From contig JALEGD010000001.1 in the NCBI GenBank assembly GCA_022763425.1, positions 696,572-760,571 on the forward strand: a DNA stretch of 64,000 nt, read 5' to 3'. The position numbers were made by a program, and so were the translations under genes. Below the pieces are notes generated by a model. That model had not been told where the DNA came from and did not search any database. It worked only from the letters and a program-made list of their open reading frames with translations. Position 1 is the stretch's first letter. Each line of letters begins with the position of its first letter. Shown in pieces: positions 1 to 9,473 of this stretch. The DNA comes from Pelagibacteraceae bacterium. Lineage in GTDB: Bacteria > Pseudomonadota > Alphaproteobacteria > Pelagibacterales > Pelagibacteraceae.

Positions 1-2
1 TT

Positions 3-173
3 GTAATACACACTGAGTGGGATGAGTTTAGATCGTTAAATTTTAAAAAAGCTAAATCTAAAAAGATTAAAATTTTTGACATGAGGAATTTATATCAGCC
101 AGATAGTTTTTCAAATAAAAAAATTACCTATTATTCAATCGGCAGACCTGTGAATGAAAAAAAAGCTCGATAA
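3..173 (+). CDS. ugd: UDP-glucose 6-dehydrogenase, C-terminal end (partial)
   Basis: The last 56 codons of a gene that begins before the window. The reading frame starting at base 3 contains a TEWDEFR stretch, an FDMRN-LYQP stretch and a terminal YYSIGRP motif, which is how the C-terminal NAD-binding domain of UDP-glucose/UDP-mannuronate dehydrogenases ends. The family oxidises UDP-glucose to UDP-glucuronate for surface polysaccharide synthesis. The stop codon lies inside the start of clpS, so the two unrelated genes overlap by 20 bases. The call rests on short motifs only, because the Rossmann domain and catalytic Cys are outside the window. Confidence 0.75.
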   Translation, partial: VIHTEWDEFRSLNFKKAKSKKIKIFDMRNLYQPDSFSNKKITYYSIGRPVNEKKAR

Positions 174-456
174 ACTTAGTCAACTTGAATTTAAAGAACA
201 AACCAAGAAACCTAAATTTTTCAAATTAATTCTTCTAAACGATGATTTTACAACAATGGATTTTGTTGTTAAGATTTTAGTAATGTTTTTAAATAAATCA
301 AATCATGAAGCAAATTTTTTAATGCTTAAAATTCACAATGAAGGATCTGCAATTTGCGGTGTTTTCCCTAAAGATGTTGCGGTTACGATTCAAAACAAGA
401 TTCATAACTTTTCAAAAATAAATAAACAACCTTTGAAATGCATTGTTAAAGAATAA
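154..456 (+). CDS. clpS: ATP-dependent Clp protease adaptor ClpS
   Basis: A 100-residue ClpS. The family hands substrates with destabilising N-terminal residues (N-end rule) to the ClpA unfoldase. The core starts at FKLILLNDDFTTMDFVV (about residues 23-39); the NDD-T-DFV block forms the N-degron pocket and the site that docks on the ClpA N-domain. The conserved hydrophobic and His positions that follow match the family (NKSNHEA, then an HNEGSAICG-like strand). The gene begins inside the end of ugd, and its stop overlaps the ATG of clpA by one base, so ClpS and its partner are translationally coupled. Length is normal. Confidence 0.93.
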   Translation: MKKKLDKLSQLEFKEQTKKPKFFKLILLNDDFTTMDFVVKILVMFLNKSNHEANFLMLKIHNEGSAICGVFPKDVAVTIQNKIHNFSKINKQPLKCIVKE

Positions 457-2747
457 TGGCAACTTTTACAAAATCTTTAGAAAAATCAATTTCAAATGCA
501 TTTGCCTTAGCTACTGAAAAAAATCATCAGTATGTAACATTGGAGCATCTTTTGTTTTCATTAATGGATGAAGAAGATGCTCAAAATGTAATGAAAGCTT
601 GCAGCGTTGATATAGGTTTATTAAGAGAAAATTTGGAACATTATATTGATCATGAATTAGATAATATAGTTAACTCTGAAAAAATTTCAGATCCTCAACC
701 CACCGCTGGTTTTCAAAGAGTTATTCAAAGATCGATAGTACACGTTCAATCTTCAGGTAAATCTGAAGTAACAGGAGCAAATATTTTAGTTTCGTTATTT
801 GCTGAAAGAGAAAGTCACGCAACTTATTTTTTACAAGAGCAAGAAGTTACCAGATATGATGTCGTTAATTTTATATCTCATGGAATTACCAAAATAGAGA
901 ATTTTTCATACACGGAAAATTTAGAGACAGATCAAAAAATTGGACAAAAGCCAAATGAACGAACTGCACTAGATAATTTTTGCGTAAATTTAAATCTAAA
1001 GGCTTCAGCCAATAAAATTGATACTTTGATCGGTAGAGATGATGAAGTGAGTCGTATGGCTCAAATCTTATGCAGAAGAACCAAGAATAACCCATTATTA
1101 GTTGGCGATCCTGGTGTTGGAAAAACAGCAATCGTTGAAGGTTTAGCTAAAAGAATTTTTAATAAAAATGTTCCAGAACCTTTGAAAGATTCTGTGATAT
1201 TTTCACTTGATCTTGGATCATTACTAGCAGGAACGAGATATAGGGGTGATTTTGAAGAGCGCCTAAAAACAATTATTAATGAAATTGAAAAAAATGATAA
1301 TTACATTCTTTTTATAGACGAGATTCATACGCTTGTGGGAGCTGGTACAACAACCGGTAACTCAATGGATGCAGCAAATATGCTTAAGCCAGCTTTACAA
1401 TCTGGAAAAATTAAATGTATTGGCTCAACTACTTTTACAGAATATCGGTCAAATTTTGAAAAAGATAGAGCTCTGCAAAGAAGATTTCAAAAAATTGATG
1501 TTTCTGAACCAACTATTGATGAAGCTTATAAAATTATGTTTGGTTTAAGGGATAAATATGAGGAATATCACAAAGTAAAATACAGTGATGAAGCTATTAA
1601 AGCTTCTGTTGATTTATCAGCTAAATATATTGGAAACAAAAGACTTCCCGATAAATCAATTGATATTTTAGATGAACTGGGCGCGTTTGAAAATTTAAAA
1701 GAAAACAAAGATAGAAAAGAAATTTTAGACGAGAGTGATGTGGAGCAAGTTGTTGCCAAAATAACAAAAATACCAGAAAAAAGTATTACCGCTAACGATA
1801 GGTATTATCTTAAAGATTTAGATAAAAATTTAAAAAGGTTAATATATGGACAAGATCATGCAGTTGATGCACTTTGTTCATCAATTAAACTATCTAGATC
1901 TGGCTTAAGAAATCCAGAAAAAACTATAGGGAATTATTTATTTAATGGTCCAACAGGTGTTGGCAAAACAGAATTGGCAAAACAATTATCGAAAACCTTA
2001 GGGGTCGAACTTGTTAGATTTGATATGTCTGAATTTAGTGAGAAGCATACCATTTCTAAATTAATAGGCTCACCTCCTGGTTATGTTGGCTTTGATCAAG
2101 GCGGGCAACTTTCAGAGTCTATAGAAAAAAATCCATATTGTGTACTTTTGATTGATGAAATTGAAAAGGCACATCCTGATATTTTTAATATTCTTTTGCA
2201 AATTATGGATTACGGAAAATTAAAAGATCAAAATGGAAAAAATGTTGATTTTAGAAATGTTATATTAATTTTAACTAGTAATATTGGTGCCGCAGAGTTA
2301 GAAAAAGATCAAATTGGTTTTTCAACTAAAAAAAATGATGAAATCGATCAACAGACAATAAATAAAGTTTTTAGTCCTGAATTTAGAAATAGATTGGACT
2401 CAATAATTAGTTTTAACAGACTTGATAAATCTATAATTAAGCAAATTGTCAGCAAATTTATTCTTGAGCTCGAGACTCAATTAAATGCTAGAGATGTTGT
2501 GATTGAACTATCTAACACTGCAAATGATTTAATATGTGAAAAAGGCTATTCACAAACAATGGGCGCGCGACCAATATCGAGGTATATAGATGAGCATATT
2601 AAAAAAACTTTAGCTGATGAAATTATACATGGAAAATTAGTAGATGGAGGACATGTTAAAGTTGATGTTAAAGATGAAAAAATTATTTTTAATTATAAAA
2701 AATTCTCAAAATCTGAAAAGCCAGAAAAAGTTCTAGGTAAAAATTAA
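456..2747 (+). CDS. clpA: ATP-dependent Clp protease ATP-binding subunit ClpA
   Basis: A 763-residue AAA+ unfoldase that feeds unfolded proteins into ClpP. It has a Clp N-domain (residues 1-140), a first AAA domain with Walker A GDPGVGKT at about 217-224 and an FIDEIHTLVGAG Walker B, and a second AAA domain with GPTGVGKTE near 498 and LLIDEIEKAH. No long coiled-coil middle domain separates the two ATPase domains, which fits ClpA and argues against ClpB or ClpC. A QIGF segment near residue 618 corresponds to the IGF/L loop that docks on ClpP. The adjoining clpS supports the call. It ends convergently with ridA, overlapping it by four bases. Confidence 0.95.
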   Translation: MATFTKSLEKSISNAFALATEKNHQYVTLEHLLFSLMDEEDAQNVMKACSVDIGLLRENLEHYIDHELDNIVNSEKISDPQPTAGFQRVIQRSIVHVQSSGKSEVTGANILVSLFAERESHATYFLQEQEVTRYDVVNFISHGITKIENFSYTENLETDQKIGQKPNERTALDNFCVNLNLKASANKIDTLIGRDDEVSRMAQILCRRTKNNPLLVGDPGVGKTAIVEGLAKRIFNKNVPEPLKDSVIFSLDLGSLLAGTRYRGDFEERLKTIINEIEKNDNYILFIDEIHTLVGAGTTTGNSMDAANMLKPALQSGKIKCIGSTTFTEYRSNFEKDRALQRRFQKIDVSEPTIDEAYKIMFGLRDKYEEYHKVKYSDEAIKASVDLSAKYIGNKRLPDKSIDILDELGAFENLKENKDRKEILDESDVEQVVAKITKIPEKSITANDRYYLKDLDKNLKRLIYGQDHAVDALCSSIKLSRSGLRNPEKTIGNYLFNGPTGVGKTELAKQLSKTLGVELVRFDMSEFSEKHTISKLIGSPPGYVGFDQGGQLSESIEKNPYCVLLIDEIEKAHPDIFNILLQIMDYGKLKDQNGKNVDFRNVILILTSNIGAAELEKDQIGFSTKKNDEIDQQTINKVFSPEFRNRLDSIISFNRLDKSIIKQIVSKFILELETQLNARDVVIELSNTANDLICEKGYSQTMGARPISRYIDEHIKKTLADEIIHGKLVDGGHVKVDVKDEKIIFNYKKFSKSEKPEKVLGKN

Positions 2748-3199
2748 ACTTCAAATATAGTTTCTAACTCAATTGCTGCATCCAAGGGTAGGGTATTTGC
2801 ACCAATTACAGCTCTTGCATGTTTACCTTTATCTCCAAAAATGTTTACTATTAAATCAGATGCAATATTTAAAAGTTTTGCATGTTCTTTAAATTCAGCA
2901 GAACAATTATAGTAGCCTGTAATTTTAACACACCTTTTTACTAGATTTAAATCATTGGTTGCTTTTTTTAATTGTCCCAAAGCATTGAGAATGGCTATTC
3001 TAGTTGCTTGTTCACCTTCTTCGATTGTTAAATCTTTACTAATTTTTCCCTTAATTATACTTCCGTCTGGAAGTATAGGTAACTGTCCAGAGATAAAAAT
3101 TAAATTATTTGATTTTATAAAAGCTGAATAATTCCCAACAGGGTCAGGAGGATTTGGTATTTCGATATTTAGATTATTAAGTTTATCCTCAATAGACAT
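2744..3199 (-). CDS. RidA (YjgF/YER057c/UK114) family protein
   Basis: A 151-residue member of the Rid family. RidA itself hydrolyses the reactive 2-aminoacrylate and other enamine/imine intermediates released by PLP enzymes. Visible family features are the NLIFISGQLPILPDG segment near residue 30, a central helix, and a C-terminal GKHARAVIGANTLPLDAAIELE block containing the conserved Arg. The protein is longer than the classical RidA of about 128 residues and looks like the alphaproteobacterial subgroup often annotated only as RidA family, so the exact substrate is uncertain. It is the last gene of the minus-strand operon, its ATG overlapping the topA stop by one base. Confidence 0.85.
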   Translation of the reverse strand: MSIEDKLNNLNIEIPNPPDPVGNYSAFIKSNNLIFISGQLPILPDGSIIKGKISKDLTIEEGEQATRIAILNALGQLKKATNDLNLVKRCVKITGYYNCSAEFKEHAKLLNIASDLIVNIFGDKGKHARAVIGANTLPLDAAIELETIFEV

Positions 3200-5754
3200 T
3201 ATTTTTTCTTTTTAGTCTTCTTTGTTTTTTTTAGGGTTTTACCTTTTTTTTGAGCGTCATACTCTAAACGTTTATCAATATAAACTAATGCCTCTTCCAT
3301 GGTAATATCATTTGGATCTTTATCATCAGGTATGGTTGCATTTATTGTTTTGTATTTAATATACGGACCAAATTGACCTTTCATTACTTTTACTGGTTTT
3401 TTATCTTCGGGATGTTCACCGAGGTTTTTAATTTCGTTTGAAGACCTTCTTCCTGGTTTTGCTTCAGCAATTAAAGTAATTGCTTTATTGATTCCAATTG
3501 AAAAAATATCTTCAGGAGATTCTAAAGTAGCCGATTTGTTGGCGCACTTTACGTAAGGACCAAACCTTCCGTTATTTAAAGTAATATCCTCATTATTTTC
3601 AGGATACTTTCCTAAAACTTTTGGCAATCCTGATAAAAATTTTGCTTTTTCAATATCAACATCATTAGGCGATATTCCTTTTGGAATTGAAAAATTTTTC
3701 ATTTCTTTTTCATCATTGCCAACTTGAAGGTATGGCCCAAATCTACCTTTTTTAAGCATAATTTTCTTGCCTTCATCAGTTTCTCCAATTTCCTTTGGCT
3801 CTGACATAAAATCTTCTTGAGCAGCTTTTATTCTTGATAAAGGTCTTGTAAATTTACATTCAGGATAGTTAGAACATCCAATAAAAGCACCAAATCGTCC
3901 AACTTTTAAACTTAACTCGCCACCGCACTGGCATTTTCTTAAAACTTTTCCTTCTCCATCTTTATCAAAAATTATATCTGCTAAACTTTCATTCAGCATA
4001 TCAAGAATAGTTCTTGTTCTTAACTCTTTGACTTCATTTACATTTGAATTAAACTTTTCCCAAAATTGACTTAAGACATCGATCCATTTGATTTTACCAG
4101 ATGTTATTTCATCTAAGCTATCTTCTAAATTTGCGGTAAAGTTATAATCAACATATCTATTAAATAATTTATCTAAAAAAGCTGTGATTAATTTTCCTCG
4201 GTCTGTTGGGGTAAATTTTTTATTAATTAATTCTACATAATTTCTAGTTGATAAAACTGAAATAATACTTGCATAGGTTGATGGTCTGCCAATTCCTAGC
4301 TCTTCAAGTTTTTTAACTAAACTTGCCTCAGAATATCTTGGAGGAGGATTTGTAAAATGTTGTTCATCTATAATTTTATCTAATTTTAGCTCATCACCTT
4401 CATTAACATTAGGTAAAATACTTTCATCATCATCATTATCGTCTTTTTTTTCATCTTCTTCTTTTGTTTCTTGATAAAGTTTTAAAAAACCATCAAATTT
4501 TTGAATGGAACCATTTGCTCTAAATCCTATAGTTTTGTCACTATTATAAATATCAACTGAAGTTCTCTCAAACTCAGCAGATTGCATTTGAGATGATACA
4601 GTTCTATTCCAAATCAGTTCGTATAACCTCATTTGATCTCTATCTAATATTGATTTTAAGGATGCTGGGTCTCTGTTAATATCAGTTGGTCTAATTGCTT
4701 CGTGGGCCTCTTGTGCATTTTTTGCTTTTTTCCCACTGTAGTTCCTCGCTTGTTCTGGTAAATATTCTTTTCCAATTTTATTTTCAATAAAAGTTCTGCA
4801 AGTCTGTAGCGCTTCATTGGATATTTGTGTTCCATCAGTTCTCATATAAGTAATTAGTCCAACTGTTTCTTCATCAATTTCAAATCCTTGATATAATCTT
4901 TGAGCCACTTGCATTGTTCTTGAAGCTCCAAAGCCTAACTTTTTAGAAGCTTCTTGCTGCATTGTTGAAGTCGTAAAGGGTGCGTATGGATTTCTTTTAT
5001 ATGGTTTTTTTTCTATTTGAGTGATTTTAAAATTGTGTTTTTTTATTTCTTCTACTGCTGATTTAGTTTGTTCTTCATTTTTAAAGAAAAATTTATTTGT
5101 TTTTTCTGATTTAAATAAGGTAATTTTTGAATTTAAGTCTTTATTTTCTTTATTTTTAAATAAAGATTGAATACTCCAATATTCTTCTGGTTTAAAAAGT
5201 TCTATTTCATTCTCTCTTTGAACAATTAATTTTAAGGCAACAGATTGCACTCTACCTGCAGATTTAGATCCAGGTAGTTTTGTCCAAAGTATTGGCGATA
5301 TATTAAAGCCAACCAAGTAATCCAAAGCTCTTCTTGCCATATAAGCGTCAACTAGCTCAGTATTAATTGATCTAGGATTATCTATTCCATTTTTTACTGC
5401 TTTTTTTGTGATTTCATTAAATACAACTCTTTCAACTTGTTTGTCTTTTAATAATTTTTTATCATCAAGAATATTTTTAACATGCCAAGCTATTGCTTCA
5501 CCTTCTCGATCGGGGTCAGTTGCAAGGATAATTTTTTTAGCATCTTTAGCCGCATCATAAATTTCTTTTAAAGGCTTTTTAGAACCAGGATCAATTTCCC
5601 AAGTCATATTAAAATTATTTTCAGTATCAACCGATCCATTTTTTGAAGGCAAATCTCTTACATGACCATAACTTGCTAACACGATATAATCTTCACCAAG
5701 ATATTTGTTAATCGTCTTTGCTTTTGCAGGACTTTCCACAATTACTAAATTCAT
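3199..5754 (-). CDS. topA: DNA topoisomerase I
   Basis: Type IA topoisomerase that relaxes negative supercoils. I place the start at the Met before NLVIVESPAKAKTI (851 residues); an ATG six codons upstream (5772) is also open but less likely. The Toprim domain contains DPDREGEAIAWH near residue 85, and the active-site Tyr is in GLITYMRTDGT near 303. A single Cys4 finger (CQCGG...C..YPEC, about residues 595-620) is followed by three repeats of the GRFGPY/GQFGPY type and a Lys-rich tail of KKTKKTKKKK character. E. coli TopA has more fingers; the finger-plus-repeat arrangement is usual in Alphaproteobacteria. A dprA gene often precedes topA in this order but is absent here. Confidence 0.95.
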   Translation of the reverse strand: MNLVIVESPAKAKTINKYLGEDYIVLASYGHVRDLPSKNGSVDTENNFNMTWEIDPGSKKPLKEIYDAAKDAKKIILATDPDREGEAIAWHVKNILDDKKLLKDKQVERVVFNEITKKAVKNGIDNPRSINTELVDAYMARRALDYLVGFNISPILWTKLPGSKSAGRVQSVALKLIVQRENEIELFKPEEYWSIQSLFKNKENKDLNSKITLFKSEKTNKFFFKNEEQTKSAVEEIKKHNFKITQIEKKPYKRNPYAPFTTSTMQQEASKKLGFGASRTMQVAQRLYQGFEIDEETVGLITYMRTDGTQISNEALQTCRTFIENKIGKEYLPEQARNYSGKKAKNAQEAHEAIRPTDINRDPASLKSILDRDQMRLYELIWNRTVSSQMQSAEFERTSVDIYNSDKTIGFRANGSIQKFDGFLKLYQETKEEDEKKDDNDDDESILPNVNEGDELKLDKIIDEQHFTNPPPRYSEASLVKKLEELGIGRPSTYASIISVLSTRNYVELINKKFTPTDRGKLITAFLDKLFNRYVDYNFTANLEDSLDEITSGKIKWIDVLSQFWEKFNSNVNEVKELRTRTILDMLNESLADIIFDKDGEGKVLRKCQCGGELSLKVGRFGAFIGCSNYPECKFTRPLSRIKAAQEDFMSEPKEIGETDEGKKIMLKKGRFGPYLQVGNDEKEMKNFSIPKGISPNDVDIEKAKFLSGLPKVLGKYPENNEDITLNNGRFGPYVKCANKSATLESPEDIFSIGINKAITLIAEAKPGRRSSNEIKNLGEHPEDKKPVKVMKGQFGPYIKYKTINATIPDDKDPNDITMEEALVYIDKRLEYDAQKKGKTLKKTKKTKKKK

Positions 5755-5825
5755 AGCAAAATCTAGTCTCAAATATTTTAATAATTGTCAATTTAATGTT
5801 GTTTGAAAGCAATAAAATGGTGCTT

Positions 5826-6404
5826 TTATTTAGTTTTTATTTTACTTTCGTCGCCAGAAATAATTCTCTTGATGTTATCTCTGTGGGTGTAGATACTAAA
5901 AACTGTAAAGAAAAACATTAGTAAAGTTAAATTAAAATCATAAAAAACAAATGTTATAACTAGAGTAACAATAAAAGCTATGATTGCTGACAATGAAGAT
6001 ATTTTAAAAATTTTGGCAATCACTCCCCATGTAATTAAAAAAACTAATCCTAAAATGTAATTTGTTATTAATATTCCACCAATAAAAGTTGCTACACCTT
6101 TTCCACCTTTAAACTTTAGCCAAACAGGAAAAATATGACCAAGGTATACAATTAAAAAAGATAAAAGACTGTACTCACTAAAAAATTTATTTGTAATTAA
6201 TACTGCAATACTGCCTTTTGCAATATCTGATAACAAAGTATATGCCGCAACCTGCTTATTGCCCGTTCTAAGAACATTAGTTGCACCAATATTTCCTGAT
6301 CCTATATTTCTAACATCACCTAATCCTGCAATTTTTGCATAAATTAATCCAAAGGGAATGCTGCCCAGTAAATACGAATATAAAATAACTAAAGTTATAT
6401 TCAT
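5826..6404 (-). CDS. plsY: Glycerol-3-phosphate acyltransferase PlsY
   Basis: A 192-residue integral membrane protein that transfers the acyl group of acyl-phosphate to glycerol-3-phosphate, the first committed step of phospholipid synthesis. The hydrophobic N-terminus is followed by the GSGNIGATNVLR motif (about residues 36-47) and the KFKGGKGVAT motif (about 97-106), both signatures of PlsY active sites. About five membrane segments are visible. The partner enzyme PlsX, which makes acyl-phosphate, is encoded at 47.9 kb. The ATG overlaps the pyrC stop, so it is co-translated with the pyrimidine genes. Confidence 0.95.
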   Translation of the reverse strand: MNITLVILYSYLLGSIPFGLIYAKIAGLGDVRNIGSGNIGATNVLRTGNKQVAAYTLLSDIAKGSIAVLITNKFFSEYSLLSFLIVYLGHIFPVWLKFKGGKGVATFIGGILITNYILGLVFLITWGVIAKIFKISSLSAIIAFIVTLVITFVFYDFNLTLLMFFFTVFSIYTHRDNIKRIISGDESKIKTK

Positions 6405-7687
6405 TATAGTTCAAAGACTAGCTTTCCATTGAGGAAAGTCTTCTCAACCTTGCCTTGTAGTTTTTTATCTTCAATTGCAGTATTTTTTGATTTTGATTGC
6501 ATTTGATCTCTTTTTACTACCCAAGGTTTTTCAAGATCTATAACCGCTATATCAGCGGGCATTCCTTTTTCTAATGAACCGGCATTGATCCCAAAAATTT
6601 TTGCAGGATTTTCAGTAATTGCTTTAACTATAGTTTTAAGTTCGAGATTCCCGTTATGATACTGCTCCAAGGCTAGAGATAAAAATGTTTCTATTCCAGA
6701 CGAGCCTGTAGCACACTTTTGAAAAGTTAATCTTTTAGACTCTTCATCTTCTGGCTTGTGGTCAGACACAATAATATCAATTGTTCTATTTTTAACACCT
6801 TTGATTAAATCAAGTCTATCTTGCTCAGTTCTTAAAGGTGGTGATAATTTTAAAAAAGTTCTAAATTCACCAATATCATTTTCATTAAGTGACAAATGAT
6901 TAATAGAAACACCAGTTGTAAAATCTATATTTTTTGATTTCCACTCATTTATAATTTCTAATGATTTTCCTGATGATAGTAGAGCAATATGATATTTAGA
7001 TTTATACTGACTAAGTAATCTTAAATCTCTCTCAATTACGACATGCTCAGCGTAATCAGGAATACCTTTTAAACCTAGTTTAGTTGCAATTAGCCCTTCA
7101 TTAATTACACCATTTTTGGATAATTCGTTATCCTGAGGCATTTGAACAATTAAAGCATTTTGGTTTTTTGCATAATTAAAAATCTTGTCCATTACATTGT
7201 TGCTTTGAACACACTTAATACCGTCAGTAAAACCTACGGCCCCACTAAGTTTTAATAATCCAAACTCGGTAATTTCATTTCCATCTAAGTTTTTTGTTAG
7301 AGAAGCTAAAGAATGAATTTTGATTAAAGATTTATCTCGAGCTCTTCTTTTAATAAAATCAAATGTAGACACATCATCAATAACGGGGTCAGTATTTGGC
7401 ATAGTAACAACAGAGGTTACACCGCCAGAAATAGCTGCTTGGCTTAAGGTTCTATAATTTTCTTTATACTCAAAACCTGGTTCTCCAGCAAAAACTCTAC
7501 CATCGATTACACCGGGTATTGCAATTTTATTTGTACAGTCGTAAATTTTTATATCACCAACATTATTTTTAGTAACTTCTTTTCCAATAGCCTCAACAAA
7601 ACCTTTTTCATCTATTAATATTCCACCAACTTCATCTATATCATTCTTCGTATCAATTATTCTTGCATTGATAATTGCTGATTTCAT
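6404..7687 (-). CDS. pyrC: Dihydroorotase-like protein PyrC, probably a non-catalytic (PyrX-type) homologue
   Basis: A 427-residue amidohydrolase-family protein of the pyrimidine pathway. I start it at the ATG that overlaps the pyrB stop (ATGA) rather than at the in-frame ATG ten codons upstream, which would lie inside pyrB. The family landmark D-x-HxH-x-REPG is replaced by [11 protein letters not shown] (about residues 61-71), so both N-terminal metal-binding His are missing. The later [10 protein letters not shown] and SDHKPEDE blocks are recognisable. From memory, alphaproteobacterial pyrB neighbours commonly show this RVF-GEPG form, resembling inactive PyrX subunits that support aspartate transcarbamoylase. 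Either a second true dihydroorotase exists elsewhere or this one uses an unusual metal site. Confidence 0.85.
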   Translation of the reverse strand: MKSAIINARIIDTKNDIDEVGGILIDEKGFVEAIGKEVTKNNVGDIKIYDCTNKIAIPGVIDGRVFAGEPGFEYKENYRTLSQAAISGGVTSVVTMPNTDPVIDDVSTFDFIKRRARDKSLIKIHSLASLTKNLDGNEITEFGLLKLSGAVGFTDGIKCVQSNNVMDKIFNYAKNQNALIVQMPQDNELSKNGVINEGLIATKLGLKGIPDYAEHVVIERDLRLLSQYKSKYHIALLSSGKSLEIINEWKSKNIDFTTGVSINHLSLNENDIGEFRTFLKLSPPLRTEQDRLDLIKGVKNRTIDIIVSDHKPEDEESKRLTFQKCATGSSGIETFLSLALEQYHNGNLELKTIVKAITENPAKIFGINAGSLEKGMPADIAVIDLEKPWVVKRDQMQSKSKNTAIEDKKLQGKVEKTFLNGKLVFEL

Positions 7688-8637
7688 ATTTGGTTCTCCA
7701 TAAGAATTTTTAAACATGCCATTCTAACCGCAACACCCATTTCAACTTGCTGAACAATAATACTTCTATTAATGTCATCAGCTAATGACGCGTCAATTTC
7801 TATCCCTCTATTCATAGGACCTGGATGCATAATCAATGCATCTTCTTTGGCGTGCTTAATTTTTTTATAATCCAGGGCAAAAAATTCATAATATTCTCTT
7901 GTAGATGGGATATAAGATCCATCCATTCGTTCTAGCTGCATCCTTAACATCATAATAATATCTACATCTTTAAGCCCATCTTCCATGTTGGTGTAAACTT
8001 TCACACCGAACTGATGAATTTCCTTTGGCATTAAAGTACTGGGAGCAATAACCCTTACTTCTGCGCCCATCATTGTTAATAGATATATGTTAGACCTTGC
8101 AACACGTGAGTGCATAATGTCTCCACAAATTGCTATTTTCAATCCTTCAATTTTTCCAATTTTCATTTTGATTGTCATTGCATCTAGAAGAGCTTGAGTA
8201 GGGTGCTCTCTCCAACCATCACCAGCGTTAATTACTGCACAATTTACTTTTCTTGATAATAAATTTGCCGCTCCAGAGTCTCCGTGTCTTATGACCAAAA
8301 TATCTGGATGCATTGCATTTAAAGTCATTGCTGTATCTATAAGTGTTTCACCTTTTTTAATTGCAGAGTTTGAAACGTTCATGTTCATGACATCTGCACC
8401 AAGTCTTTTCCCCGCAAGCTCAAAAGATGAAAGAGTTCTTGTAGAACTTTCAAAAAATAAATTAATTTGAGTTTTTCCTTTTAATAAGCTTAATTTCTTA
8501 TTTTCTTTTCTATTTAGCTCAACAAAGGATTGGCTTTCGTTTAGTATATGAACAATTTCTGGAATAGATAAATCTTGAATACCTAAAAGGTGCTTCTTTT
8601 CATATTTAACAGCTTGTTTAGTTTTGAATAAAGCCAT
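7684..8637 (-). CDS. pyrB: Aspartate carbamoyltransferase catalytic subunit
   Basis: A 317-residue transcarbamoylase joining carbamoyl phosphate and aspartate, the first committed step of pyrimidine synthesis. The carbamoyl-phosphate loop FFESSTRT (about residues 59-66), the HPTQALLDA block (about 144-152) and the C-terminal [12 protein letters not shown] block (about 266-277) are all intact. It sits in the order ruvX-pyrB-pyrC-plsY, with the pyrC start overlapping its stop. No pyrI regulatory gene is next to it, which is normal outside enterobacteria. Confidence 0.96.
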   Translation of the reverse strand: MALFKTKQAVKYEKKHLLGIQDLSIPEIVHILNESQSFVELNRKENKKLSLLKGKTQINLFFESSTRTLSSFELAGKRLGADVMNMNVSNSAIKKGETLIDTAMTLNAMHPDILVIRHGDSGAANLLSRKVNCAVINAGDGWREHPTQALLDAMTIKMKIGKIEGLKIAICGDIMHSRVARSNIYLLTMMGAEVRVIAPSTLMPKEIHQFGVKVYTNMEDGLKDVDIIMMLRMQLERMDGSYIPSTREYYEFFALDYKKIKHAKEDALIMHPGPMNRGIEIDASLADDINRSIIVQQVEMGVAVRMACLKILMENQI

Positions 8638-8677
8638 TAAAACCAGTCCTATAGGCTTATTTCATTAATTAGGCAAG

Positions 8678-9148
8678 CTATTTATTAAGAAAGTCAAGAT
8701 AACCTTGAAGGATAAAAGCCGCCGCATGTTGATCTAGATTTTTTGATTTTTTAGAAGAGTTAATGTCTAAATCACCCATTAGATTAAACGCTCCTTCACT
8801 TGATAATCGTTCATCCCATAAAGTTATAGGTAATTTCGTATTTTTTGAAATATTTTGTGCAAAGTCTCTTGCTGATTGCGATCTTGGTCCTGGGGTTCCG
8901 TCCATATTAATTGGATTACCAATTACTATCCCTTTGATTTCGTATTCTCTAATTATATTATTTAGTTCTTCTAAAAACTGTTTAAATTTTTTCATTACAA
9001 TAATTTTAAAAGGCGTTGCTATTTTTTGATTAGGATCACTAACTGATAATCCTATGTTTTTTTTTCCAGGGTCTATTCCGAGTATTCTAGAATTTTTTCC
9101 AACTTTAATAAGAAAGTCTTTATTATCGCAAAGGTTGATAGTTTCCAT
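8678..9148 (-). CDS. ruvX: YqgF/RuvX family nuclease (pre-16S rRNA processing, putative Holliday junction resolvase)
   Basis: A 156-residue RNase H-like protein. GIDPGKKNIGLSVSD (residues 24-38) is the first acidic motif, GNPINMDGTPGPRSQ is the central YqgF motif, and LWDERLSS holds the second acidic position. The family is linked to 5'-end maturation of 16S rRNA and has been proposed as a Holliday junction resolvase. It is the first gene of the minus-strand operon, and only 37 bases separate it from the divergent gatC, so both promoters must lie in or next to that gap. A downstream start nearer the first motif cannot be excluded. Confidence 0.9.
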   Translation of the reverse strand: METINLCDNKDFLIKVGKNSRILGIDPGKKNIGLSVSDPNQKIATPFKIIVMKKFKQFLEELNNIIREYEIKGIVIGNPINMDGTPGPRSQSARDFAQNISKNTKLPITLWDERLSSEGAFNLMGDLDINSSKKSKNLDQHAAAFILQGYLDFLNK

Positions 9149-9185
9149 TAAAGTGTTATTTTACCGCAAATTTTATCAAAGTCTA

Positions 9186-9473
9186 ATGACAATTACCAAA
9201 GATACAGTAAAGAAAATTTCTAAACTTTCCAGGATTGCCTCAAACGAAAAGTTTGAAGAAAATATGATTAAAGATTTAAATGCAATATTAAAATTCGTTG
9301 ACCAACTTAATGAAGTAAAAATTGAAAATATAGAACCGCTTGCTTCGACTGTCGAACAAGAATTAATCAAAAGAGATGACGAAGTAAAAAAAATGAATGA
9401 AAAGAAAGATATTCTTATTAATTCTCCAGAAGAAAATGAAGATTTTTATGTTGTTCCAAAGGTTATTGAGTAA
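9186..9473 (+). CDS. gatC: Asp-tRNA(Asn)/Glu-tRNA(Gln) amidotransferase subunit C
   Basis: A 95-residue GatC, the small subunit that holds GatA and GatB together. The pattern [17 protein letters not shown] followed by an acidic-amphipathic helix, [15 protein letters not shown] and IEPLAS is typical. The open frame extends 44 codons further upstream, but that part lies antisense to ruvX and lacks the family pattern, so the ATG at 9186 is chosen. Its stop overlaps the ATG of gatA by one base. The gatCAB set converts misacylated Glu-tRNA(Gln) (and Asp-tRNA(Asn)) to Gln-tRNA (and Asn-tRNA). Confidence 0.93.
   Translation: MTITKDTVKKISKLSRIASNEKFEENMIKDLNAILKFVDQLNEVKIENIEPLASTVEQELIKRDDEVKKMNEKKDILINSPEENEDFYVVPKVIE

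Noticed and set aside
9054-9185. A 44-codon upstream extension of gatC
   Set aside because: It is antisense to ruvX, has no similarity to GatC, and the ATG at 9186 gives the normal family length.
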